Part shown: positions 26,852 to 38,073 of the stretch, piece by piece
Layout of the letters: every line of letters starts with the position of its first letter
Numbering within the stretch: the first letter of the stretch is position 1
Origin: Allolobophora icterica
Taxonomy: Eukaryota > Annelida > Clitellata > Crassiclitellata > Lumbricidae
Length of the DNA stretch: 64,000 bases
Reading direction: 5' to 3'
Assembly: GCA_963556255.1 (NCBI GenBank)
Contig: OY744605.1
Coordinates: 84,366,879 to 84,430,878 of the forward strand
Translations under genes and position numbers: made by a program
The notes under the pieces: model-generated
What the model saw: only the letters and a program-made list of their open reading frames with translations
The model's database searches: none
Told to the model about the DNA's origin: nothing

Positions 26852-29800
26852 ATGGAAGCGTTGACAACAGAGATGCAAGCGAATATTCGCAAAATGTCGT
26901 CTGAGCGCCTTAGGGTGTATCTTATGAAGGCAGGAAGGGACGAAGATGATGTTATGTCATGGGATCGAAATCAATTAATGGAAGAATGGGCCATGGAGAT
27001 TGGAAAAGAGGAAGAGGAATTTAAGGGTAGTCCAATATCTCCAACAGGAGTGGATTACGAGCTGCAGAAGCGCCGTCTGGAGTTCGAAATCCGTAAATAT
27101 GAAGAACGGAAGGAGAAGGAAGAAAGAGAAAGGGAGGAACGGAAGGAGAAGGAAGAAAGAGAAAGGAAGGAACGGAAGGAGAAGGAAGAAAGGGAGGAAA
27201 AGAGGAGAGAGGAAGAAAAGAAAGAACAAAGGGAGAAGGAAGAAAGAGAAAGGGAGGAACGGAAGGAGAAGGAAGAAAGGGAGGAAAAGAGGAGAGAGGA
27301 AGAAAAGAAGGAACGGAAAGAGAAAGAAGAAAGAGAAAAGAAGGAACGGAAAGAGAAAGAAGAAAGGGAGAGGAAGGAAAAGCAGGAAGAACGAAATGTT
27401 AGAGATTCTTTAGCAAGTCGTACTAAGCGTTATAGTGATGCCCTCAAGAATATTCTTTGGAAATTTCCTTCCGACCCTATAGAAATTCCAGGTTTCTTTG
27501 ATCACTTGGATGGTTTGTTTAATGTGTATGAGGTGGATGAAGATGTTAGAGCAAAATTATTGCTAGCCATTTTAAGTGAAAGAGCTAAGGCATTAACCAT
27601 GCGCCTTACTGAGGCACAGCTCTATGACTACAAATTCCTGAAGGAGTTTTTGCTAAGGGAGTTTAAGATAAGCCCTTCAAATCTTAGAGCCCGATTTTGG
27701 TCGTTGCACAAAGCATCGGACGAATCATTTACGATCTATTCATCCAAATTGCGTGTGGCTCTTATGTATTATTTGAAAAGTAGAAAGATAACTGATGAGT
27801 TTGATAAACTTGTAAGTTTATTGGTTGCGGATCGGCTTAAGGAGTCCTTGTCGAAGGCTTGTTTAGATTATATATTGGCCCAAGAAAAAGAGGAGTGGTT
27901 GAGCTGTGAAGACATAGCTAATGCGGCTGACATTTATGTAGCGTCGCATGATGGTGGGAATGACTTAGTATGCCGTAGTCATCCGACACCGAAGTATAAC
28001 AATTGGACGAGAGGTCAACCACATGTTCAAGTCAATAACCAGACAGCTCAACCCAAGTCTCCCAAACCGGAATTAAGGGGTGAAGCCAAGATAGGTGCGA
28101 GGGTGTCTCAGGAGGAGGCCAAGGTAAAGGGTCTCTGTTTCTTATGTCATCAGAAGGGTCATAGGGCAAGGGAGTGCCAGACCAAACCAAGTTCTAAAAA
28201 GGTGAGTACTTGTATATCTGGGAACTCAACTGAAGAAGTGACCGACTTATTTGTTGAGAAGGTCAACGTGTTGCATGAGATACCTGAACAGGTAAAGCAA
28301 GGGAATTTATTGGATAATTCTAAACCAATAGGGTTGGAAACTGCTGTAAGGGTATACGAGAATAGTATTGATGGATTACAAGAGAGGTCGTATATCAATG
28401 TACAGATTGAAGATCTCCCTTCTCAGCCAGCATTATCTGATTCAGGAGCAGAAATTTGTTGTATTGATAAGAAATTAATTGAGTCACTAAACTTACCCGT
28501 GATTAAACGGATTAATATAATTGGTTTTCAGGGAGAAGGATGTAAGGCAGATGTAGTATACCTACAAATGAAATTAGCTAATTCAATGGAAGGAACGACA
28601 AACATTGCGCCATCTTTGTGCGTCATGTTCGCTGCAGTCCCTGAACTAAATGAACGGGTTATTTTGACACCCCATGTTGTGGACCTATTAAGGGATAGTT
28701 CGCAATATGTAGTGATGGTAGCTGGCGTAGATCGATGTGTACAAATAAATAAAGGGGCAGAAGAAGATAACTTAGAAGTTAATATCGAGAAAAGTAACAG
28801 CAACGAATCCTTGCCGTCAGAAGTGAATGAATATTCTCAGGAGCAACTAGTGGATGATTCAGATAATTTTCTTGATGTTGAGTCAACAGAGTTCAAGTCT
28901 GATGAGGGAGTAGCGAATAATGATACTTTATTGCGTGAGCAACAGAATTGTCACAATCTTATATCTTGCTGGCAACAAGCGAGACAGAATAAAAATAATT
29001 TCTTTATAGATAATAACCTCCTGTACCACAAAGGGGAAATTATGGGACATAAGGTTAATCAATTATGTTTACCGGAAGATAGAATCGAGGTTGTCTTGCG
29101 AGTAGCACACGATGCCCCATGTGCTGGGCACATGGCTTTTAAGGCAACGAGAGCCAGGATCAAATTAAACTTTTGGTTTCTAAGAATGGATGAGAGGATT
29201 CGCGAATATTGTGCGTCTTGTCAAATTTGTCAACTAAGAACTCCAGTTAAAGTGGCAGATCGAGTCCCGATCACTCCTATTCCGAGGGCGGATGAACTCT
29301 GTTTTAACCATCTAAATATGGATTGTATTGGCCCTATGGTAGTGACTGGAGAATCCAACAAATCGAAACCCCAGTACAATTATGCTCTGGTTCTGGTGGA
29401 TAAATTTTCTCGTTGGCCGATGGCGTATCCTATTAGATCGCTGAATGCAAAGGGAGTTTGTGAAGCTCTGTTGCAAGTTTTTACAACTTTTTCTATTCCA
29501 AGGATCATCAGTTCTGATTGTGGTACCAACTTTACCAGTCGTTTGACGAAAGAATTCTTGCGGCGAATGGGTTGTAGTCCCAGATTTAATACCCCTGGAC
29601 ATCCTGAGGCAGCTGGATTGGTTGAAAGATGCAACCAAAGCTTGAAAACCATGATCTTTAAGCTTGCTCAATCTGATCCTCGTGGATGGCACCAATTGTT
29701 ACCGTTTGTTCTGTGGAGCCTTAGAGAAAAACCTTCAGGCACGACTCATATTTCGCCATTCACTATGGTTTATGGAACTCTTCCTCGGGGTCCACTTGGT

Positions 29801-31690
29801 GTGTTGAAGGAATCGTGGGCTGGCGAACGAAAAGTACCTCTTAACTTAGGTAAATCACCCGAAGAGTATCTCCAATCACTGAAGGAAAACCTCGAATTCG
29901 CGAAAGTTTATGCAGATTACTATAGTGATATAGAAACAAAGCGGTATGCAGATTATTATAACTTGCGTAGTACTGACAGAAAATACGAAGTTGGAGATAA
30001 AGTAGCAGTATTAGCACCAGATTTTGGTAGTTCTAAATTTTATAGTCGATGGCAAGGACCTGCTACCGTAGTCAAGGTTAAATCCCCATATTCTTATATA
30101 GTAGAAATAGAGGGAAAACAAAGACATTTACATGCAAATAAGATCAAGCGATACCATGAACGACTCGAACAAGCGATGATCAATAGCTGTTCAGTAATTG
30201 TTGATCAAGATGAAGAATTTGGTATAGTAGAGGTTGTAGATCAGGAAGAACGTGAACAAATAAGCCCGAGTAAGCGAATTGATCCTCTGATTATAGCGCA
30301 TCTTTCGCAAGAGGAACAGAAGCAACTTTTTGAAGTTTTGGATCGGCACACGGCAGTATTTGTGGATAAACCTGGGTATTGTCCAGTATTAGAACATGAA
30401 ATTAAGATAACTCATGATTTCACTCCTAAGCGTTTAAGGGCATATAAGGTACCTGAGCTACTTAAACCTGAAGTACAACGCCAGATAGAAGAAATGTTGG
30501 CATTAGACATCATTCGACCATCGAAAAGTGAAATGGCCAGTCCGGTAGTTTGCGTTTTAAAGGGACCCAAAGGTCAAAATGGCGTTCGATTGGCAATTGA
30601 TTATCGCCATGTTAACAAATATTCTCTAGGTGATTGTTACCCGACCCCAGACATTGCTGACGTCTTACAAAAGGTGGGACGGGCAAAGTTTATTAGTGTT
30701 TTCGACGCGAAATCGGGGTATTGGCAAATTCCAGTTCGGAAAGAACATCGATGGCTTACGGCATTCGTATGTGATGCAGGACTTTTTGAGTTCACAAGAA
30801 TGCCGTTTGGACTCAAGTCCGCTAGCAATACCTTTATTCGTGCTATGACCCAAGTTTTACATCCAGTGCGAAGTTTTACCGAACCATTCGTCGATGATAT
30901 GGCAGTGGTTTCAATGAATTGGAATGACCATTTAGAACATCTAGAGAAATTCTTGCAAACTATTGAGGAAGCAGGACTCACTTTGAATTTAAGAAAATGT
31001 AATTTTGCACAAAACAAAATAAAGTTTGTTGGCCATATAGTAGGGTCAGGTTGTATTGAACCTGATCCAGGTAAGATCGCTACGATCAATGATATCCATC
31101 CTCCAACAACAAAGAAGGACGTTAGAAAGGTTATGGGTTTTTTCAGTTACTTTCGAAATTTTATACCTGCTTTAGCTGAAAAAGCACGGGTAATAACTGA
31201 TTTGACACGAGATAACATACCTACGAAGGTGCCTTGGGAGCAAAAGCATCAAGAAGCACTAGATAAGTTAAAGGATGATCTCAGTAAAGCTACCCAGTTG
31301 CATACCATTGATTTCACTAAGGAATTTGGTTTAAGTGTTGACGCAAGTGCCACCGCGGTCGGGTGTTGCTTGTTTCAGTGGACCGAAGAAGGTCAAGAAA
31401 AACCAATTGCTTTTGCTAGCCTTAAACTTACAGATACACAGATGCATTGGTCTACAATTGAGAGAGAGGCTTTCGCAGTAATTTGGGCACTTAAACGATT
31501 CAAGTCATGGATATTTTTATCAAGGATAATCATTTATTCAGATCATAATCCTTTGTCTTATCTCACAGATGCAAGCCCTAAGAGTGCGAAACTGACTCGT
31601 TGGGCGTTAGCATTGCAAGAGTTTAACGTGGACTTTCGATATCGTCCTGGACGTCAGAACACGGTGGCTGATTTCCTCTCTCGGTTGTGA
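26852..31690 (+). CDS. Gag-Pol polyprotein, copy 5 (full length, 1612 aa)
   Basis: All catalytic motifs are intact, at the same residue numbers as copy 3. Markers are RERKERKEK in the charged tract, QLYDYK in capsid, ISGNSTEEV after the knuckle, GLQERS, FWFLRMDER in the integrase zinc-finger region (Leu for Pro), AYPIRSLN and IADVLQK. The protein is identical to copy 7 at every marker I checked. Confidence 0.92.
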   Translation: MEALTTEMQANIRKMSSERLRVYLMKAGRDEDDVMSWDRNQLMEEWAMEIGKEEEEFKGSPISPTGVDYELQKRRLEFEIRKYEERKEKEEREREERKEKEERERKERKEKEEREEKRREEEKKEQREKEEREREERKEKEEREEKRREEEKKERKEKEEREKKERKEKEERERKEKQEERNVRDSLASRTKRYSDALKNILWKFPSDPIEIPGFFDHLDGLFNVYEVDEDVRAKLLLAILSERAKALTMRLTEAQLYDYKFLKEFLLREFKISPSNLRARFWSLHKASDESFTIYSSKLRVALMYYLKSRKITDEFDKLVSLLVADRLKESLSKACLDYILAQEKEEWLSCEDIANAADIYVASHDGGNDLVCRSHPTPKYNNWTRGQPHVQVNNQTAQPKSPKPELRGEAKIGARVSQEEAKVKGLCFLCHQKGHRARECQTKPSSKKVSTCISGNSTEEVTDLFVEKVNVLHEIPEQVKQGNLLDNSKPIGLETAVRVYENSIDGLQERSYINVQIEDLPSQPALSDSGAEICCIDKKLIESLNLPVIKRINIIGFQGEGCKADVVYLQMKLANSMEGTTNIAPSLCVMFAAVPELNERVILTPHVVDLLRDSSQYVVMVAGVDRCVQINKGAEEDNLEVNIEKSNSNESLPSEVNEYSQEQLVDDSDNFLDVESTEFKSDEGVANNDTLLREQQNCHNLISCWQQARQNKNNFFIDNNLLYHKGEIMGHKVNQLCLPEDRIEVVLRVAHDAPCAGHMAFKATRARIKLNFWFLRMDERIREYCASCQICQLRTPVKVADRVPITPIPRADELCFNHLNMDCIGPMVVTGESNKSKPQYNYALVLVDKFSRWPMAYPIRSLNAKGVCEALLQVFTTFSIPRIISSDCGTNFTSRLTKEFLRRMGCSPRFNTPGHPEAAGLVERCNQSLKTMIFKLAQSDPRGWHQLLPFVLWSLREKPSGTTHISPFTMVYGTLPRGPLGVLKESWAGERKVPLNLGKSPEEYLQSLKENLEFAKVYADYYSDIETKRYADYYNLRSTDRKYEVGDKVAVLAPDFGSSKFYSRWQGPATVVKVKSPYSYIVEIEGKQRHLHANKIKRYHERLEQAMINSCSVIVDQDEEFGIVEVVDQEEREQISPSKRIDPLIIAHLSQEEQKQLFEVLDRHTAVFVDKPGYCPVLEHEIKITHDFTPKRLRAYKVPELLKPEVQRQIEEMLALDIIRPSKSEMASPVVCVLKGPKGQNGVRLAIDYRHVNKYSLGDCYPTPDIADVLQKVGRAKFISVFDAKSGYWQIPVRKEHRWLTAFVCDAGLFEFTRMPFGLKSASNTFIRAMTQVLHPVRSFTEPFVDDMAVVSMNWNDHLEHLEKFLQTIEEAGLTLNLRKCNFAQNKIKFVGHIVGSGCIEPDPGKIATINDIHPPTTKKDVRKVMGFFSYFRNFIPALAEKARVITDLTRDNIPTKVPWEQKHQEALDKLKDDLSKATQLHTIDFTKEFGLSVDASATAVGCCLFQWTEEGQEKPIAFASLKLTDTQMHWSTIEREAFAVIWALKRFKSWIFLSRIIIYSDHNPLSYLTDASPKSAKLTRWALALQEFNVDFRYRPGRQNTVADFLSRL

Positions 31691-31885
31691 CTCGGATGGT
31701 GAAGGGGGGGAATGGCCCGACACACAAGGATCGAGCCCGCAGATTGTGTGGATGGATTGACTAACTGATGTGTTTTGTTTTGTTTGTATATGCTATGTCG
31801 AGATGGAGTCTGGAGGCCCGGCTTGATCGTGATGACCCGTTCGGGATGGTGCTGAAGACGTGTCATCATCTGAGGGCGGAGGGAA

Positions 31886-32317
31886 TGTCGTGGTCTACGC
31901 GGGTGCATGCATCAAGGGAAGAAAACCGACGCGTCAACAAGCTTGTTTACAACGCACGGAAAATTCTGCAGCAAGCTGTCAACATTAATTCGGTGCATGC
32001 AACAAGGATATACGTGTTCAGTAGGACTTTCCAGGGAAAAGTACAGTGACGTCACAGAACGTTCTGGAATCCGGGAGAACTCTATATAAGATAGACCTGA
32101 TGTACATTGGGGGCCTTTTGACGAAGATTTGTAAACGTTGAAACATTGATCGTATGACGTTCAATCGAGACCAGCCAACCTGTGTGCTGTCTACGATTGT
32201 GATATTTGATAGACGAGTTGACTTACTCTACACTTAATCGACTTTATTTTTAAATAAAGATCTTTTAATAGTTCCTTCGTTGGTTCGTCGTTGCGATCGA
32301 AGGAGTCGACCGCGACA
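31886..32317 (+). repeat. LTR 6 (shared by copies 5 and 6)
   Basis: This 432-bp LTR has ATTGGGGGCC and CGTATGACG but the common CTACGCGGGTGC and TTTACAACGC. It matches LTR 8. Confidence 0.92.
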
Positions 32318-32321
32318 TTAT

Positions 32322-32339
32322 TGGTGTCAGAAGCGGGAT
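32322..32339 (+). other. Primer-binding site, copy 6 (third version)
   Basis: TGGTGTCAGAAGCGGGAT, as in copies 3, 4 and 8. Confidence 0.55.
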
Positions 32340-32845
32340 CATCGGTGTTGGATCCGGTGAAGAAGACGCGAGCCGACGGAGGAAGGAGTCAACCCGGAGG
32401 ATCAAGAGACGGTCTGTTCCAGACAGCGAGCGGATCGAGACGCCTTTCTACCGTGGGAGACGGGTGAATCGGCATACGACAGTCGGACGGACGAAGTGCG
32501 TCGTTCGGCTGAGACAGCAGAAGACAGCAGTCAACATACGGGTAAGATCCTAGGTGTTGTCGTGGCTGAGAAGGAGAAAAGAGAGTGGAGTTGCAGCCGA
32601 GTGGGAGGCAGCCATTATTTCTCTTTCAATATCTGCTGATTATTTCTTTGCAATTTGATCCATTGTTGTGATCGAGGCCAGACTTGCGTGAGCTTGTATA
32701 GTTTTTGCGTACTTGGCGAGTGTACTTCTTTGGATACTGCATAGTTGCACTTTGGGTTGTGGAATTTTCCTTTTGTGTGGCGGGTTTGCCGCGTGGTGTC
32801 TGTTTTTTTTTGTTGTTGATTGTTGTTGACTGACTGTTTGTAAAA

Positions 32846-35800
32846 ATGGAAGCGTTGACAACAGCGATGCAAGCGAATATTCGCAAAATGTCGTCTGAGC
32901 GCCTTAGGGTGTATCTTATGAAGGCAGGAAGGGACGAAGATGATGTTATGTCATGGGATCGAAATCAATTAATGGAAGAATGGGCCATGGAGATTGGAAA
33001 AGAGGAAGAGGAATTTAAGGGTAGTCCAATATCTCCAACAGGAGTGGATTACGAGCTGCAGAAGCGCCGTCTGGAGTTCGAAATCCGTAAATATGAAGAA
33101 CAAAGGGAGGAACGGAAGGAGAAGGAAGAAAGAGAAAGGGAGAAGGAAGAAAGAGAAAGGGAGGAACGGAAGGAGAAGGAAGAAAGAGAAAGGGAGGAAC
33201 GGAAGGAGAAGGAAGAAAGAGAAAGGGAGGAACGGAAGGAGAAGGAAGAAAGGGAGGAAAAGAGGAGAGAGGAAGAAAAGAAGGAACGGAAGGAGAAGGA
33301 AGAAAGAGAGAGGGAGGAACGGAAGGAGAAGGAAGAAAGGGAGGAAAAGAGGAGAGAGGAAGAAAAGAAGGAACGGAAAGAGAAAGAAGAAAGAGAAAAG
33401 AAGGAACGGAAAGAGAAAGAAGAAAGGGAGAGGAAGGAAAAGCAGGAAGAACGAAATGTTAGAGATTCTTTAGCAAGTCGTACTAAGCGTTATAGTGATG
33501 CCCTTAAGAATATTCTTTGGAAATTTCCTTCCGACCCTATAGAAATTCCAGGTTTCTTTGATCACTTGGATGGTTTGTTTAATGTGTATGAGGTGGATGA
33601 AGATGTTAGAGCAAAATTATTGCTAGCCATTTTAAGTGAAAGAGCTAAGGCATTAACCATGCGCCTTACTGAGGCACAGCTCCATGACTACAAATTCCTG
33701 AAGGAGTTTTTGCTAAGGGAGTTTAAGATAAGCCCTTCAAATCTTAGAGCCCGATTTTGGTCGTTGCACAAAGCATCGGACGAATCATTTACGATCTATT
33801 CATCCAAATTGCGTGTGGCTCTTATGTATTATTTGAAAAGTAGAAAGATAACTGATGAGTTTGATAAACTTGTAAGTTTATTGGTTGCGGATCGGCTTAA
33901 GGAGTCCTTGTCGAAGGCTTGTTTAGATTATATCTTGGCCCAAGAAAAAGAGGAGTGGTTGAGCTGTGAAGACATAGCTAATGCGGCTGACATTTATGTA
34001 GCGTCGCATGATGGTGGGAATGACTTAGTATGCCGTAGTCATCCGACACCGAAGTATAACAATTGGACGAGAGGTCAACCACATGTTCAAGTCAATAACC
34101 AGACAGCTCAACCCAAGTCTCCCAAACCGGAAATAAGGGGTGAAGCCAAGATAGGTGCGAGGGTGTCTCAGGAGGAGGCCAAGGTAAAGGGTCTCTGTTT
34201 CCTATGTCATCAGAAGGGTCATAGGGCAAGGGAGTGCCAGACCAAACCAAGTTCTAAAAAGGTGAGTACTTGTATATCTGGGAACCCAACTGAAGAAGTG
34301 ACCGACTTATTTGTTGAGAAGGTCAACGTGTTGCATGAGATACCTGAACAGGTAAAGCAAGGGAATTTATTGGATAATTCTAAACCAATAGGGTTGGAAA
34401 CTGCTGTAAGGGTATACGAGAATAGTATTGATGGATTACACGAGAGGTCGTATATCAATGTACAGATTGAAGATCTCCCTTCTCAGCCAGCATTATCTGA
34501 TTCAGGAGCAGAAATTTGTTGTATTGATAAGAAATTAATTGAGTCACTAAACTTACCCGTGATTAAACGGATTAATATAATTGGTTTTCAGGGAGAAGGA
34601 TGTAAGGCAGATGTAGTATACCTACAAATGAAATTAGCTAATTCAATGGAAGGAACGACAAACATTGCGCCATCTTTGTGCGTCATGTTCGCTGTAGTCC
34701 CTGAACTAAATGAACGGGTTATTTTGACACCCCATGTTGTGGACCTATTAAGGGATAGTTCACAATATGTAGTGATGGTAGCTGGCGTAGATCGATGTGT
34801 ACAAATAAATAAAGGGGCAGAAGAAGATAACTTAGAAGTTAATATCGAGAAAAGTAACAGCAACGAATCCTTGCCGTCAGAAGTGAATGAATATTCTCAG
34901 GAGCAACTAGTTGATGATTCAGATAATTTTCTTGATGTTGAGTCAACAGAGTTCAAGTCTGATGAGGGAGTAGCGAATAATGATACTTTATTGCGTGAGC
35001 AACAGAATTGTCACAATCTTATATCTTGCTGGCAACAAGCGAGACAGAATAAAAATAATTTCTTTATAGATAATAACCTCCTGTACCACAAAGGGGAAAT
35101 TATGGGACATAAGGTTAATCAATTATGTTTACCGGAAGATAGAATCGAGGTTGTCTTGCGAGTAGCACACGATGCCCCATGTGCTGGGCACATGGCTTTT
35201 AAGGCAACGAGAGCCAGGATCAAATTAAACTTTTGGTTTCCAAGAATGGATGAGAGGATTCGCGAATATTGTGCGTCTTGTCAAATTTGTCAACTAAGAA
35301 CTCCAGTTAAAGTGGCAGATCGAGTCCCGATCACTCCTATTCCGAGGGCGGATGAACTCTGTTTTAACCATCTAAATATGGATTGTATTGGCCCTATGGT
35401 AGTGACTGGAGAATCCAACAAATCGAAACCCCAGTACAATTATGCTCTGGTTCTGGTGGACAAATTTTCTCGTTGGCCGATGGCGTATCCTCTTAGATCG
35501 CTGAATGCAAAGGGAGTTTGTGAAGCTCTGTTGCAAGTTTTTACAACTTTTTCTATTCCAAGGATCATCAGTTCTGATTGTGGTACCAACTTTACCAGTC
35601 GTTTGACGAAAGAATTCTTGCGGCGAATGGGTTGTAGTCCCAGATTTAATACCCCTGGACATCCTGAGGCAGCTGGATTGGTTGAAAGATGCAACCAAAG
35701 CTTGAAAACCATGATCTTTAAGCTTGCTCAATCTGATCCTCGTGGATGGCACCAATTGTTACCGTTTGTTCTGTGGACACCTTCAGGCACGACTCATATT

Positions 35801-36988
35801 TCGCCATTCACTATGGTTTATGGAACTCTTCCTCGGGGTCCACTTAGTGTGTTGAAGGAATCGTGGGCTGGCGAACGAAAAGTACCTCTTAACTTAGGTA
35901 AATCACCCGAAGAGTATCTCCAATCACTGAAGGAAAACCTCGAATTCGCGAAAGTTTATGCAGATTACTATAGTGATATAGAAACAAAGCGGTATGCAGA
36001 TTATTATAACTTGCGTAGTACTGACAGAAAATACGAAGTTGGAGATAAAGTAGCAGTATTAGCACCAGATTTTGGTAGTTCTAAATTTTATAGTCGATGG
36101 CAAGGACCTGCTACCGTAGTCAAGGTTAAATCCCCATATTCTTATATAGTAGAAATAGAGGGAAAACAAAGACATTTACACGCAAATAAGATCAAGCGAT
36201 ACCATGAACGACTCGAACAAGCGATGATCAATAGCTGTTCAGTAATTGTTGATCAAGATGAAGAATTTGGTATAGTAGGGTCAGGTTGTATTGAACCTGA
36301 TCCAGGTAAGATCGCTACGATCAAGGATATCCATCCTCCAACAACAAAGAAAGACGTTAGAAAGGTTATGGGTTTTTTCAGTTACTTTCGAAATTTTATA
36401 CCTGCTTTAGCTGAAAAAGCACGGGTAATAACTGATTTGACACGAGATAACATACCTACGAAGGTGCCTTGGGAGCAAAAGCATCAAGAAGCACTAGATA
36501 AGTTAAAGGATGATCTCAGTAAAGCTACACAGTTGCATACCATTGATTTCACTAAGGAATTTGGTTTAAGTGTTGACGCAAGTGCCACCGCGGTCGGGTG
36601 TTGCTTGTTTCAGTGGACCGAAGAAGGTCAAGAAAAACCAATTGCTTTTGCTAGCCTTAAACTTACAGATACACAGATGCATTGGTCTACAATTGAGAGA
36701 GAGGCTTTCGCAGTAATTTTGGCACTTAAACGATTCAAGTCATGGATATTCTTATCAAAGATAATCATTTATTCAGATCATAATCCTTTGTCTTATCTCA
36801 CAGATGCAAGCCCTAAGAGTGCGAAACTGACTCGTTGGGCGTTAGCATTGCAAGAGTTTAACGTGGACTTTCGATATCGTCCTGGACGTCAGAAACGGTG
36901 GCTGATTTCCTCTCTCGGTTGTGACTCGGATGGTGAGGGGGGAAATGGCCCGGCACACAAGGATCGAGCCCGCAAATTGTATAGATAA
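32846..36988 (+). CDS. RT-less polyprotein with integrase scar, copy 6 (1380 aa)
   Basis: This copy is a mosaic. From the start to about 35777 it carries the markers of copy 8 (LTTAMQ at the N-terminus, FAVVPEL). From about 35779 it carries those of copy 4 (IKDIH, ILALK, the missing C and the altered C-terminus). Exactly at the switch, 12 bp are lost and one base differs, so the integrase segment LWSLREKPSG becomes LWTPSG while the frame stays open. The reverse transcriptase deletion is the shared one (36271-36278). The four-residue loss lies just downstream of the integrase core and probably weakens it. Confidence 0.88.
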   Translation: MEALTTAMQANIRKMSSERLRVYLMKAGRDEDDVMSWDRNQLMEEWAMEIGKEEEEFKGSPISPTGVDYELQKRRLEFEIRKYEEQREERKEKEEREREKEEREREERKEKEEREREERKEKEEREREERKEKEEREEKRREEEKKERKEKEEREREERKEKEEREEKRREEEKKERKEKEEREKKERKEKEERERKEKQEERNVRDSLASRTKRYSDALKNILWKFPSDPIEIPGFFDHLDGLFNVYEVDEDVRAKLLLAILSERAKALTMRLTEAQLHDYKFLKEFLLREFKISPSNLRARFWSLHKASDESFTIYSSKLRVALMYYLKSRKITDEFDKLVSLLVADRLKESLSKACLDYILAQEKEEWLSCEDIANAADIYVASHDGGNDLVCRSHPTPKYNNWTRGQPHVQVNNQTAQPKSPKPEIRGEAKIGARVSQEEAKVKGLCFLCHQKGHRARECQTKPSSKKVSTCISGNPTEEVTDLFVEKVNVLHEIPEQVKQGNLLDNSKPIGLETAVRVYENSIDGLHERSYINVQIEDLPSQPALSDSGAEICCIDKKLIESLNLPVIKRINIIGFQGEGCKADVVYLQMKLANSMEGTTNIAPSLCVMFAVVPELNERVILTPHVVDLLRDSSQYVVMVAGVDRCVQINKGAEEDNLEVNIEKSNSNESLPSEVNEYSQEQLVDDSDNFLDVESTEFKSDEGVANNDTLLREQQNCHNLISCWQQARQNKNNFFIDNNLLYHKGEIMGHKVNQLCLPEDRIEVVLRVAHDAPCAGHMAFKATRARIKLNFWFPRMDERIREYCASCQICQLRTPVKVADRVPITPIPRADELCFNHLNMDCIGPMVVTGESNKSKPQYNYALVLVDKFSRWPMAYPLRSLNAKGVCEALLQVFTTFSIPRIISSDCGTNFTSRLTKEFLRRMGCSPRFNTPGHPEAAGLVERCNQSLKTMIFKLAQSDPRGWHQLLPFVLWTPSGTTHISPFTMVYGTLPRGPLSVLKESWAGERKVPLNLGKSPEEYLQSLKENLEFAKVYADYYSDIETKRYADYYNLRSTDRKYEVGDKVAVLAPDFGSSKFYSRWQGPATVVKVKSPYSYIVEIEGKQRHLHANKIKRYHERLEQAMINSCSVIVDQDEEFGIVGSGCIEPDPGKIATIKDIHPPTTKKDVRKVMGFFSYFRNFIPALAEKARVITDLTRDNIPTKVPWEQKHQEALDKLKDDLSKATQLHTIDFTKEFGLSVDASATAVGCCLFQWTEEGQEKPIAFASLKLTDTQMHWSTIEREAFAVILALKRFKSWIFLSKIIIYSDHNPLSYLTDASPKSAKLTRWALALQEFNVDFRYRPGRQKRWLISSLGCDSDGEGGNGPAHKDRARKLYR
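35774..35783 (+). other. Junction scar of the 11,222-bp tandem duplication
   Basis: Left of 35778 the sequence pairs with copy 8 at +11,222. Right of it the sequence pairs with copy 4 at -11,222. The single base C at 35778 fits neither, and 12 bp of the normal sequence are missing. This is the only place where the offset to the neighbouring short copies changes. Confidence 0.75.
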
Positions 36989-37118
36989 ATTGACTAACTG
37001 ATGTGTTTTGTTTTGTTTGTATATGCTGTGTCGAGATGGAGTCTGGAGGCCCGGCTTGATTGTGATGACCCGTTCGGGATGGTGCTGAAGACGTGTCATC
37101 ATCTGAGGGCGGAGGGAA

Positions 37119-37550
37119 TGTCGTGGTCTACGTGGGTGCATGCATCAAGGGAAGAAAACCGACGCGTCAACAAGCTTGTTTACATCGCACGGAAAATTCT
37201 GCAGCAAGCTGTCAACATTAATTCGGTGCATGCAACAAGGATATACGTGTTCAGTAGGACTTTCCAGGGAAAAGTACAGTGACGTCACAGAACGTTCTGG
37301 AATCCGGGAGAACTCTATATAAGATAGACCTGATGTACATTGGGGGCCTTTTGACGAAGATTTGTAAACGTTGAAACATTGATCGTATGACGTTCAATCG
37401 AGACCAGCCAACCTGTGTGCTGTCTACGATTGTGATATTTGATAGACGAGTTGACTTACTCTACACTTAATCGACTTTATTTTTAAATAAAGATCTTTTA
37501 ATAGTTCCTTCGTTGGTTCGTCGTTGCGATCGAAGGAGTCGACCGCGACA
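37119..37550 (+). repeat. LTR 7 (shared by copies 6 and 7)
   Basis: This 432-bp LTR has the same marker set as LTR 5 (CTACGTGGGTGC, TTTACATCGC). Confidence 0.92.
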
Positions 37551-37554
37551 TTAT

Positions 37555-37572
37555 TGGTGGCAGCGGTGGGAT
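37555..37572 (+). other. Primer-binding site, copy 7 (tRNA-Leu AAG type)
   Basis: TGGTGGCAGCGGTGGGAT, the same as copy 5. Confidence 0.65.
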
Positions 37573-38073
37573 CATCGGTGTTGGATCCGGTGAAGAAGAC
37601 GCGAGCCGGCGGAGGAAGGAGTCAACCCGGAGGATCAAGAGACGGTCTGTTCCAGACAGCGAGCGGATCGAGACGCCTTTCTACCGTGGGAGACGGGTGA
37701 ATCGGCATACGACAGTCGGACGGACGAAGTGCGTCGTTCGGCTGAGACAGCAGAAGACAGCAGTCAACATACGGGTAAGATCCTAGGTGTTGTCGTGGCT
37801 GAGAAGGAGAAAAGAGAGTGGAGTTGCAGCCGAGTGGGAGGCAGCCATTGTTTCTCTTTCAATATCTGCTGATTATTTCTTTGCAATTTGATCCATTGTT
37901 GTGATCGAGGCCAGACTTGCGTGAGCTTGTATAGTTTTTGCGTACTTGGCGAGTGTACTTCTTTGGATACTGCATAGTTGCACTTTGGGTTGTGGAATTT
38001 TCCTTTTGTGTGGCGAGTTTGCCGCGTGGTGTCTGTTTTTTTGTTGATTGTTGTTGACTGACTGTTTGTAAAA